This document shows, one piece after another, positions 1-7,450 of a DNA stretch of 28,981 nucleotides (within the stretch, counting starts at the first letter, position 1; each line of letters opens with the position of its first letter). The DNA is from CAZKUN01 sp964555935 (lineage in GTDB: Bacteria; Armatimonadota; Zipacnadia; Zipacnadales; VGFC01): the NCBI GenBank assembly GCA_964555935.1, contig CAZKUN010000106.1, positions 1 through 28,981 on the forward strand. Reading direction: 5' to 3'. The notes under the pieces are model-generated. The model was not told the DNA's origin. It ran no database searches and worked only from the letters and a program-made list of their open reading frames with translations. Made by a program: the position numbers and the translations under genes.

Positions 1-1
1 A

Positions 2-1378
2 GCAGGCCCAGGCGCCTGTTTCATCGCGATTCGCGGCTATGACACGGATGGGCACAAGCACATCGCCAAGGCCGTCGAGGCCGGCGCCGCCGCGATCGTC
101 TACCAGGACGAGAGCTTCGCGGGCGACATCCCACCCGCCACGCCCTGCGCGCGCGCCGGCGATTCCCGGCGAGCGTGCGCGTCGGTGGCGGCGCGCTTCA
201 ATGGCCACCCATCGAACGATCTCGTCATCGCCGGCGTAACGGGTACCAACGGCAAGACGACGACGGTCTTGCTGATCGAGGCGCTGATGACGGGACAGGG
301 GCACAAGACCGCGACGCTCGGAACGCTCGGTCGCTCCTTCGCGGGCATCACCGAGACGATCTCGCGGACCACGCCCGACTCAATCGAGCTTCAAAGCACC
401 TTCGCCCAGTTTCGCGACGCCGGGGCGAGCCACGTTGCGATGGAGGTCTCGTCCCACGCGCTGAGCCTGCACCGCACGTGGGAGACGAAGTTCGACGTGG
501 CGTGCTTCACGAATCTGTCGCAGGACCATCTCGACTTCTACGACGGCTCGATGGACGCATATCTGGCCGCGAAGACAGTCCTGTTCACGGACTACGCGCC
601 CGACGCGGCGGCGATCAACATCGATGACGAAGCGGGGCGCGTGATCCTGGGAGCCACAGCGGCCCGCCCAATCACCTACGCCGTCGAGGCGCCGGATGCT
701 GATGTCCGAGCCGAAGGCGTCTCATTCTCGCCTAACGGCGCGACTTTCACGCTGGTCGCCGCGGGCGAGCGCGAGCCGGTTGATTTCCCGCTGGTCGGGC
801 GCTTCAACGTGTATAACGCGCTTGCCGCGGCGGCGACGGCGCTGGCGCTGGGCTTCCCGCTTCGCGACATCGCGCGCGATCTCGGCCGAGCGCCGGTGGT
901 GCCGGGGCGCTTTGAGCCCATCAGCGAGGGCCAGAGCTTCCTCGTCGCCTGCGACTACGCGCACACGCCGGACGCGCTGGTCAACGTGCTGAGAGCCGCT
1001 CGGCAAGTCACTCAGGGCCGCCTCCTATGCGTCTTCGGCTGCGGCGGCGACCGCGACAAGACGAAGCGGCCGCTCATGGCGGAGGCCGTCTGCGAAGCCG
1101 CCGACGTGGCAATCGTGACCGCCGACAACCCGCGTTCGGAGGACCCGCTCGACATCATCGCCGACATGGCCCCCGGGCTGCGTGCCGACCGGCGCGATGT
1201 GCATATCGAGCCCGACCGGCGCAAGGCCATCGAACTTGGCGTCGCCCTCTGCGAACCGGGCGATACGCTGATGGTCTGCGGCAAAGGACACGAGCCGTAC
1301 CAGGAATTCGCCCACGAGACCATTCACTTTGACGACCGCGAGGAAGCCCGCAAGGCATTGCAGGCACGAGCCAAATGA
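2..1378 (+). CDS. murE: UDP-N-acetylmuramoyl-tripeptide synthetase MurE, 5' partial
   Basis: MurE adds the third stem-peptide residue to UDP-MurNAc-L-Ala-D-Glu in the cytoplasm, using ATP. The frame is open from base 2 and gives 458 residues; family members have about 490, so roughly 35-40 N-terminal residues lie outside the window. Visible motifs in order are the N-domain segment CFIAIRGYDTDGH, the P-loop GVTGTNGKTT, MEVSSHAL, FTNLSQDHLD, the AAK lysine that is carbamylated in the family, a YAHTPDAL segment, FGCGGDRDKTKR and DNPRSEDP. DNPR is the known meso-diaminopimelate specificity motif (lysine-adding enzymes differ), so the wall is probably DAP-type. The internal GTG at 185 is not the start, because the upstream codons already match the family. 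The stop overlaps the murF ATG as ATGA. Confidence 0.96.
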   Translation, partial: AGPGACFIAIRGYDTDGHKHIAKAVEAGAAAIVYQDESFAGDIPPATPCARAGDSRRACASVAARFNGHPSNDLVIAGVTGTNGKTTTVLLIEALMTGQGHKTATLGTLGRSFAGITETISRTTPDSIELQSTFAQFRDAGASHVAMEVSSHALSLHRTWETKFDVACFTNLSQDHLDFYDGSMDAYLAAKTVLFTDYAPDAAAINIDDEAGRVILGATAARPITYAVEAPDADVRAEGVSFSPNGATFTLVAAGEREPVDFPLVGRFNVYNALAAAATALALGFPLRDIARDLGRAPVVPGRFEPISEGQSFLVACDYAHTPDALVNVLRAARQVTQGRLLCVFGCGGDRDKTKRPLMAEAVCEAADVAIVTADNPRSEDPLDIIADMAPGLRADRRDVHIEPDRRKAIELGVALCEPGDTLMVCGKGHEPYQEFAHETIHFDDREEARKALQARAK

Positions 1379-2742
1379 TCAACCTATCGACTCAAGAAAT
1401 CGCGATGGCCGTCGGCGGTTGCTGCGTGGCCACTGGCAAGACAGCCACAGGCATCTCCACGGACTCGCGCTCGCTCCGGCCGGGCGACCTCTTCTTCGCG
1501 CTGCGCGTCCCCGACAGCACCGTGGACGGGCATGATTTCCTCGATCGGGCTGCCGACAGCGGCGCCTCGGCGGTCATCGTGTCTCGACCCGTTGATCTGC
1601 CCGACGGCGTGGGCGTGGTGCAAGTGGACGATACGCTCCTTGCCCTCGGCAGACTCGCCGCCCAGTGGCGACGTCGGATGCCAACGCGCATCGTCGCGGT
1701 CACCGGCAGCGTCGGCAAGACCTCCACGAAGGGCATGTTGGCCCCAATTCTGGAGGCTGAGGGCGCGACTCTATCGGCGCCTCGCAGCTACAACAACGAG
1801 ATCGGCGTTCCGCTGACGTTGCTTCAGCTGACTCGCGCGCACCGGTTCTGCGCGCTGGAATTGGCCATGCGCGGCCCGGGCGAGATCGACTACCTTGCGA
1901 AGATCGCGCGACCCGAGGTTGGGGTGATCACCAACATCGGCTCCTCGCATGTCGGTCGGCTGGGATCGCGAGAGGCAATCGCCCACGCCAAGGGCGAGCT
2001 TCTCCCCCACCTTCCGCCCACGGGGCGCGCGATTCTGCAGCGTTCGGACCGCTTCTTCGGCATCCTCGCCGAACTCTCCGGCGCGCCCGTGCTGAGCTTC
2101 GGCGACGAACTCGAGGCAGAAGTTCGCGCCGAGGAGATCGACGACCGCGGGCTGGATGGCACTAGCTTCACCTGCGTCCTCCCGACCGGACGCGTTAGGA
2201 TTGTCCTGAGCGAGCCCGGCGCGCACCAAGTGCAGAACGCCCTCGCGGCGGCCGCCGCCGCCCACGCGCTCGGCATTGCGCCCGAGCGTATCGCGGCGGG
2301 GCTTGAGGCCTACGCGGGCGCCGAGATGCGCGGGAGGGTCGTCCGAACGCTCGCGGGCGCGACGATCATCGACGATAGCTACAACGCGGCCCCGGTCTCG
2401 GTTGGGGCGGCGCTCCGCCTGCTCCACACCACGTCCGGTCGCAAGGTCTTCGTCTTTGGCGGGATGGCTGAGCTAGGCGACGAGTCCGACGACAACCACC
2501 GCATCGTCGGCGCCCAGGTGGCCGCGTTCGGCGTCGCCCATCTCATCGTGGTCGGCGAGCTTCCCGCGATCACAGCGGACGCGGCCGAACAGGCGGGCGT
2601 TGCGACGACGCGACTTGCCTCCACGGATGATGCGCTGGAGTTACTCCGCCGCGAATTGCGGCCGGGGGACGCGGTGCTCGTGAAGGGATCTCGCGTCGCG
2701 CATTTGGAGCGCGTCGTGGAAGGGCTGGTATCGGATGTCTAA
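1375..2742 (+). CDS. murF: UDP-N-acetylmuramoyl-tripeptide--D-alanyl-D-alanine ligase MurF
   Basis: MurF attaches D-Ala-D-Ala to the UDP-MurNAc-tripeptide, the last cytoplasmic step in making the stem peptide. The protein has 455 residues, normal for the family. It has the Mur ligase three-domain order: an N-terminal uridine-binding part with STDSRSLRPGDLFFAL, an ATP-binding centre with VTGSVGKTSTKGML (P-loop Lys about residue 115), then SYNNEIGVPLTLL, LAMRGPGEID and ITNIGSSHVGRLGS, and a C-terminal domain starting near IIDDSYNAAPVSV. The ATG overlaps the murE stop by 4 nt, and the 3' end overlaps mraY by 8 nt, so the gene is translated as part of the wall operon. No key residue looks missing. 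Confidence 0.96.
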   Translation: MINLSTQEIAMAVGGCCVATGKTATGISTDSRSLRPGDLFFALRVPDSTVDGHDFLDRAADSGASAVIVSRPVDLPDGVGVVQVDDTLLALGRLAAQWRRRMPTRIVAVTGSVGKTSTKGMLAPILEAEGATLSAPRSYNNEIGVPLTLLQLTRAHRFCALELAMRGPGEIDYLAKIARPEVGVITNIGSSHVGRLGSREAIAHAKGELLPHLPPTGRAILQRSDRFFGILAELSGAPVLSFGDELEAEVRAEEIDDRGLDGTSFTCVLPTGRVRIVLSEPGAHQVQNALAAAAAAHALGIAPERIAAGLEAYAGAEMRGRVVRTLAGATIIDDSYNAAPVSVGAALRLLHTTSGRKVFVFGGMAELGDESDDNHRIVGAQVAAFGVAHLIVVGELPAITADAAEQAGVATTRLASTDDALELLRRELRPGDAVLVKGSRVAHLERVVEGLVSDV

Positions 2743-3697
2743 CTGGGCGTGGGCCGGCAGTGCGGTTGCGGGGTTCGGCGCGGCGCTGGTGATTAGCGCG
2801 GCGCTGTCGACCATCGCCGTCGCAGTGCTCCGACACCTCGGCGTGGGACAGACGGTCCGCGAGGACGGCCCCGAATCGCACCTGAAGAAGACCGGAACGC
2901 CCCAGATGGCGGGCATCGGTTTCCTGGTTACCATTGCGCTGGTGGTGGGGATGCTCGGGCTGTATGGGACGCGCGAAGGCCTGTCGCTGGTCCTGCTCAT
3001 CGCGGCGTACGCGTCTATCGGTTTTGTGGATGACTACATGAAGTTCGCCAGCAAGAGCCCCCACGGCTGGGCAGTACGCTATCGCGTACCCCTCCAGGCC
3101 GTTGCCGCAGCCGTCTTCGTTGGCCTGACGCACGTGGCCAAGCCCGGCGCGCCGCCGCATGACGCCTTCTGGCTCTATCTGTTCGGCGTCTTCGTTGTGG
3201 CGGGCGGCGCTAACGCCGTCAACCTCACCGATGGGCTGGATGGGCTCGCGGCCGGCGTGGCGGCGATCGTTGCGCTGGGCATGCTCGCCGTCGGCGCGGT
3301 ATTGGGCGTCCCTCCCACGACCCTCGTGCTGGCGGCGGTCGTTGCCGGCGCGGCGGGCGGGTTCCTGTGGGTCAACGGGCCGCCGGCCCAGGCGTTCATG
3401 GGCGATGTCGGCAGCATGGGCCTGGGCGCCGCCGTATGCGGCTTGGCTGTGCTGATGCAGATCGAGTGGTACTTCGGCGCGATCGCGTGCGTCTTCGTAT
3501 TCGAGGCGCTTTCGGTTATCGGTCAAGTCATCTCGTTCCAGACCACCGGCAAGCGCATCTTCCGCATGGCGCCTTTCCACCATCATCTCGAGCAATGCGG
3601 CTGGCCGGAGCAACGAATCGTCGTCCGCGCCTGGGTTCTGTCGGCCATCGTCGGCGCGGCGGTCGTGTCCTGGCTCGCATGGGGAGGTCACCCGTGA
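2735..3697 (+). CDS. mraY: Phospho-N-acetylmuramoyl-pentapeptide transferase MraY
   Basis: This integral membrane enzyme moves phospho-MurNAc-pentapeptide from UDP to undecaprenyl phosphate, giving lipid I. The 320 residues are rich in hydrophobic segments, about ten as in the family. Diagnostic motifs are HLKKTGTPQMAGIGF near residue 50, the Mg-binding Asp pair D99-D100 in GFVDDYMKF, NLTDGLDGLAAG from residue 163, FMGDVGS with D224, and the HHH triplet at 282-284 in APFHHHLE. The length matches short Gram-positive-like versions rather than the 360-residue E. coli protein. The ATG at 2735 lies inside the end of murF; the stop is shared with the murD start as GTGA. Confidence 0.96.
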   Translation: MSNWAWAGSAVAGFGAALVISAALSTIAVAVLRHLGVGQTVREDGPESHLKKTGTPQMAGIGFLVTIALVVGMLGLYGTREGLSLVLLIAAYASIGFVDDYMKFASKSPHGWAVRYRVPLQAVAAAVFVGLTHVAKPGAPPHDAFWLYLFGVFVVAGGANAVNLTDGLDGLAAGVAAIVALGMLAVGAVLGVPPTTLVLAAVVAGAAGGFLWVNGPPAQAFMGDVGSMGLGAAVCGLAVLMQIEWYFGAIACVFVFEALSVIGQVISFQTTGKRIFRMAPFHHHLEQCGWPEQRIVVRAWVLSAIVGAAVVSWLAWGGHP

Positions 3698-5091
3698 ATC
3701 TGCCCGCGGTGAATCACTCGCCCCCGGATTTCCAGAGCAGGCGCGTTGGCGTCCTCGGCGCGGCGCGCTCGGGAATCGGATGCGCGCGGCTTCTCACATC
3801 CGCCGGCGCGAGCGTCATCGTCGGCGACAGGAAGCGCGCGGCGGACCTCAATGCCAGGCAACTCAGTGATATCGCCAAGGCGGGCGCTATTCTGCGGCCG
3901 GAACTCGCCCATCTCGATGGCTTCGGCCATATCGATCTTCTCGTGATCAGCCCCGGGGTGCCGATTGACGCGCCAGTCGTGGTCCAGGCGCGCGAGGCGG
4001 GCATTCGGGTGACGGGCGAGGTTGAGGTGGCGTCCCAATTCAGCCGCTCTCCCGTCATCGCCATCACCGGCACCAACGCGAAAGGTAGCACCTGCACGCT
4101 CGCGGGCATGATGCTAAACGCGAGTGGCGTCAAGGCTCGCGTGTGCGGCAACATCGGCGATCCGTTCACCGGCGCCGTCGCCGATGGCACCGTGCCGGAC
4201 GTATACGTGGTGGAGATCAGCAGCTTCCAGCTTGAGACGGTCGAGACATTCCGACCGCGGATCGCGACGCTGCTGAATGTCACTCCCGATCACATCGACC
4301 GCCATCACACGCTGGCAGCCTACCACGCGGCCAAGGCGAGGATCTTCGAGAACCAGACGTCAGATGATTGGGCGATCGTCAATGCGGACGATCCGGTTGC
4401 AGTGGACGCCGCGCAAGCTACCAATGCCCGGCGCGTCGGCTTCTCCACCACCCAGGGCGCCACCGAGGCCCGCGTTGAGGGCGACGCGCTGCTGGTCGAC
4501 ATCGGCGCGGGGCCGCGGCAAGTCTGCCAGACATCCGACATGGTCCGTCAGGGCCGCCCGTACATCGAGACCGTCCTCGCCGCGTCCTCCGCGGCGCTGA
4601 TCGCGGGGGCAAGCGCTGAGGGCATCCTGAGCGCCATCCGCGCCCACGAACTGCCCGAGCACGTGCTTGAGGTCGTCTGCGAGGCCAATGGCGTCACCTT
4701 CATCGACAGCAGCAAGGCCACGAACCCCGCCGCGGCAATCGCGGATATCGAATCGGTCGAGGGAACGCTAGTCGTCATCGCCGGCGGGCTCGACAAGCGG
4801 GTCGACTTCGCGCCCTTCGCCGAGACGCTTCGCAAGCGGGCGCGAGCGGTGGTCGTTCTCGGCGAGTGCGCCGACCAGATCGCCGACGCCGCGCGCGGCA
4901 TGTCTATCGTGCGCTGCTTCTCGCTCGAGGAAGCCGTTCAGGCCGCCTACGAGGCCGCGCAACCCGGCGACACGGTCATGCTGGCGCCGGCGTGCGCGAG
5001 TTGGGACATGTTCCCCAGCTACAAAGACCGAGGCAAGCTCTTCGCCCACTGCGCCATGCAGATCGCCGGGCCCACAAAGGGGGATGCCTGA
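3694..5091 (+). CDS. murD: UDP-N-acetylmuramoylalanine--D-glutamate ligase MurD with altered P-loop
   Basis: MurD adds D-glutamate to UDP-MurNAc-L-Ala in the cytoplasm. I start it at GTG 3694 (465 residues), because GGGGAGG at 3681-3687 sits six bases upstream and the codon overlaps the mraY stop; the frame is open further upstream only as a shadow of mraY. Recognisable parts are the N-terminal Rossmann segment VGVLGAARSGIG, EISSFQLETV, NVTPDHIDRH, the carbamylated-lysine region AYHAAKARIF, DSSKATNPAAA, GGLDKRVDF and the C-terminal LAPACASWDMF. The P-loop is unusual: residues 126-133 read GTNAKGST, where MurD normally has GTNGKS/TT. The extra Gly-Ser-Thr resembles folylpolyglutamate synthase. 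The other MurD signatures make a FolC identity unlikely. Confidence 0.94.
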   Translation: MNLPAVNHSPPDFQSRRVGVLGAARSGIGCARLLTSAGASVIVGDRKRAADLNARQLSDIAKAGAILRPELAHLDGFGHIDLLVISPGVPIDAPVVVQAREAGIRVTGEVEVASQFSRSPVIAITGTNAKGSTCTLAGMMLNASGVKARVCGNIGDPFTGAVADGTVPDVYVVEISSFQLETVETFRPRIATLLNVTPDHIDRHHTLAAYHAAKARIFENQTSDDWAIVNADDPVAVDAAQATNARRVGFSTTQGATEARVEGDALLVDIGAGPRQVCQTSDMVRQGRPYIETVLAASSAALIAGASAEGILSAIRAHELPEHVLEVVCEANGVTFIDSSKATNPAAAIADIESVEGTLVVIAGGLDKRVDFAPFAETLRKRARAVVVLGECADQIADAARGMSIVRCFSLEEAVQAAYEAAQPGDTVMLAPACASWDMFPSYKDRGKLFAHCAMQIAGPTKGDA

Positions 5092-6251
5092 TGAATTGGA
5101 GCATCAAGAGGCGAGTCGACGACACGCTCCTCGTCACCGTTGTGGCGCTCACGCTCGCGGGCATCCTTCTGGTGTTCTCCGCCAGTTGGCCCGTCGCCAG
5201 CCAGCCGCGCCCGGACGGCACCGCGGGCAATGCCTACCAGTTCCTGGTCTCCCAAACCATGTTCGCCGTCATCGGTGGGATCCTGTGCATTGCCTTCGCG
5301 TATGTCTCGCCGAAGTGGATCCACAAGGCCGCCCTCCCCCTCTACCTGTTCTCGTTGCTCCTGATGGTGCTCTGCTTCTTTGATCTCGGCATCGTGAAGG
5401 GCGTGACGATGGGCGGCGCGCGGAGCTGGCTGAAGATCGGCCCACAGCTCTTCCAGCCATCGGAGCTCGCGAAGCTAGCGCTGGTCCTTGTGCTGGCGCG
5501 CTGCGTGGGCGCGACTCGCCAGTGGCCGAAGCAGCAGGGCGAGACCTTCGTCGCTTGCATGGGGCTGACGCTACCCGTGTGCGGACTGTGCATCCTCCAG
5601 CCCGACCTTGGCACGGCCGTTGTGGCCTTCTGCTTCGGGCTGATCGCCCTGTTCTTCGCGGGAATCAACAAGTATTACCTGTGGATGACGACCGCTTGCG
5701 CGGGAGCCGCCGGACTGTTCCTGGCATGGGTCGAGCCATATCGCTGGGAGCGCATCATGGCGTTCCTGCACCCGACTGAAGACACCGCTAACTCGGGCTA
5801 TCAGATCGCCCGCATGCTCATCACCGTCTCCCGGGGCGGGGTGTTCGGCCAGGGGCTCGGGCTCAGCAAAGAGAAGTGGATCGCGCTCCCCGCTCGCCAC
5901 ACGGACAGTATCTTCTGCGTGGTCGCGGGTGAACTCGGCATCATCGGCTCGGCGGCGCTGGTCGTGGCGTTCTTCTTCCTGGCGCGCCAGGCGGTCATTC
6001 TCGCCCGGTCGCAGCCGGATCTCTTCTCCGCCGTGCTGATCGCATCGCTCGGGACATCGATCGCCCTGCAGGCCTTCATCAACATGGGCGTTGCCTGCGG
6101 AGCCCTGCCCTGCACGGGCCTGACGCTTCCGTTCATCAGCGCCGGAGGCAGCAGTCTCATCTGCACGCTGGTCGCCGCCGGGATGATGCTCAGCCTGTCT
6201 CGACAGTCGAGTTCTGGGGAGGATGACAAGAGCAAATGCAAGGCCGCGTGA
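5091..6251 (+). CDS. ftsW: SEDS-family peptidoglycan glycosyltransferase FtsW
   Basis: FtsW is the polytopic SEDS glycosyltransferase that polymerises lipid II at the septum together with its class B PBP partner. The start is ATG 5091, overlapping the murD stop by one base (TGATG) with AAAGGGGGA at 5077-5085 as the ribosome site. The protein has 386 residues and about ten membrane spans. Family motifs seen are GARSWLKIGPQLFQPSELAK, LQPDLGTA, ARHTDSIFCVVAGELGIIG, and LPFISAGGSSLI where most homologues have SYGGSS. Asp272 in HTDSIF matches the essential catalytic Asp of SEDS enzymes. RodA is the alternative, but the position between murD and murG is typical of FtsW. Confidence 0.94.
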   Translation: MNWSIKRRVDDTLLVTVVALTLAGILLVFSASWPVASQPRPDGTAGNAYQFLVSQTMFAVIGGILCIAFAYVSPKWIHKAALPLYLFSLLLMVLCFFDLGIVKGVTMGGARSWLKIGPQLFQPSELAKLALVLVLARCVGATRQWPKQQGETFVACMGLTLPVCGLCILQPDLGTAVVAFCFGLIALFFAGINKYYLWMTTACAGAAGLFLAWVEPYRWERIMAFLHPTEDTANSGYQIARMLITVSRGGVFGQGLGLSKEKWIALPARHTDSIFCVVAGELGIIGSAALVVAFFFLARQAVILARSQPDLFSAVLIASLGTSIALQAFINMGVACGALPCTGLTLPFISAGGSSLICTLVAAGMMLSLSRQSSSGEDDKSKCKAA

Positions 6252-7345
6252 TGTTCGTTGGCGGAGGCACTGCCGGACACGCGACGCCGTGCATCGCCGT
6301 GTCGGAGGCGCTCGCGCGACGGGACCCGAGCACTGAGTTCCTCTTCGTCGGCGCAAACCGCGAGAATGACCGGCGCCTCTTCGAGGGACTCTCGCTCCCC
6401 CACGTCCTCGTTGACGCCCGCCCCTTCCCCTACCGCCCGTCAGTGGCGATGGCGAAGGCCCTGCTCGCTCTGCCGAAGGCCCGGAGCCACGCTCGCGAGT
6501 TCATCGCTGACTTCGGTCCCCACGTCATCTTCAGCACGGGTGGATACGTCGCGGCGCCGGTGATACCAGTCGCCAAGAAGATGGGGATCCCCGTCATCCT
6601 GCACGCCGCCGATGCGATGCCCGGCCGCGCGAACCGGATGCTGGCCCGTTATGCGAGCACGGTGACGCTCGCCTACGAGGAGTCCCGAGGCAGATTTGCC
6701 AGGCACGAGGTCGCCGTTGTCGGCCAGCCCGTCAGGCGGCAGTTCCGCGAGGCCTCGCCCGAGCGAGGGCGCGAGGCGCTGGGAATCCCGCTGGACGCAA
6801 CCGTCATCCTCGCGTTTGGCGCTGCGCAGGGCGCTGACAGCATCAACCGCGCCGTGCGCGATGCCCTCCGCGACCTGCTAACCGTCCCTCACCTCCACAT
6901 CGTGCTCCTCACCGGCGCCGCGCACGTTGAGCGCTACGAGAACGCCGCGGCGGACATTGAGCCGGCCGAGGGCGCCGGCTTCCACTGCCTCAGCTTCATC
7001 TCGGACTTCGGCGATGTCATGGCTGCGTCGGACCTGATCATATCCCGCTGCGGCTCCAGCAGCCTGGCGGAGATCCTGGCTGTCGGCGCGCCGCTGATTG
7101 CCGTCCCATACCCCCATGCCGGCGGACACCAACGCCACAACACGACGCCTCTCGCGGACGCGGGCGCGGCGCTGGTCGTGGAGGACGAGCATCTCTCCGG
7201 CGCGACCCTCGGCGGCACGGTCGTGGAACTCCTCGGCGATCCCGGACGCATGACAGCCATGGCCGCGGCCAGCGCAAAGCTCGGCCAGGCCGATGCCGCT
7301 GAGGCCGTCGCTGAGCTGATCTGCCAACACTTCCCCCACGACTAG
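6236..7345 (+). CDS. murG: UDP-GlcNAc:lipid I GlcNAc transferase MurG
   Basis: MurG is a peripheral membrane GT-B glycosyltransferase that converts lipid I to lipid II. The protein has 369 residues, with an N-domain opening VMFVGGGTAGHATPCIAVSE and a C-domain containing VVGQPVRR, ILAFGAAQGADSINRAV, ISRCGSSSLAEIL and VPYPHAGGHQRHN, the usual donor-binding region. The glycine loop reads GGTAGH instead of the usual GGTGGH, a conservative change. ATG 6236 overlaps ftsW by 16 nt, 12 bases after GGGGAGGA (6216-6223). In-frame GTG 6248 and ATG 6251 are possible alternatives, the latter giving the same TGATG overlap seen at murD/ftsW. It is the last gene of the overlapping wall operon. Confidence 0.95.
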   Translation: MQGRVMFVGGGTAGHATPCIAVSEALARRDPSTEFLFVGANRENDRRLFEGLSLPHVLVDARPFPYRPSVAMAKALLALPKARSHAREFIADFGPHVIFSTGGYVAAPVIPVAKKMGIPVILHAADAMPGRANRMLARYASTVTLAYEESRGRFARHEVAVVGQPVRRQFREASPERGREALGIPLDATVILAFGAAQGADSINRAVRDALRDLLTVPHLHIVLLTGAAHVERYENAAADIEPAEGAGFHCLSFISDFGDVMAASDLIISRCGSSSLAEILAVGAPLIAVPYPHAGGHQRHNTTPLADAGAALVVEDEHLSGATLGGTVVELLGDPGRMTAMAAASAKLGQADAAEAVAELICQHFPHD

Positions 7346-7450
7346 CCACTCAACCTATACGCGCGGATCGCGCAACCTCCGCACTCACGAACGCGTCATG
7401 GCAACCGAGGCCACGCGCAAGGTGTTGCCCATCATGAAGAGGAGAATTCC

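Noticed and set aside
1..184. murE starting at GTG 185 after a degraded upstream region
   Set aside because: The same frame is open from base 2 and encodes a good MurE N-domain, so the gene is cut by the window edge rather than truncated.
2570..3691. 373-residue minus-strand open frame opposite mraY
   Set aside because: It has a charged, low-complexity composition typical of antisense frames in high-GC DNA, and mraY is certain here.
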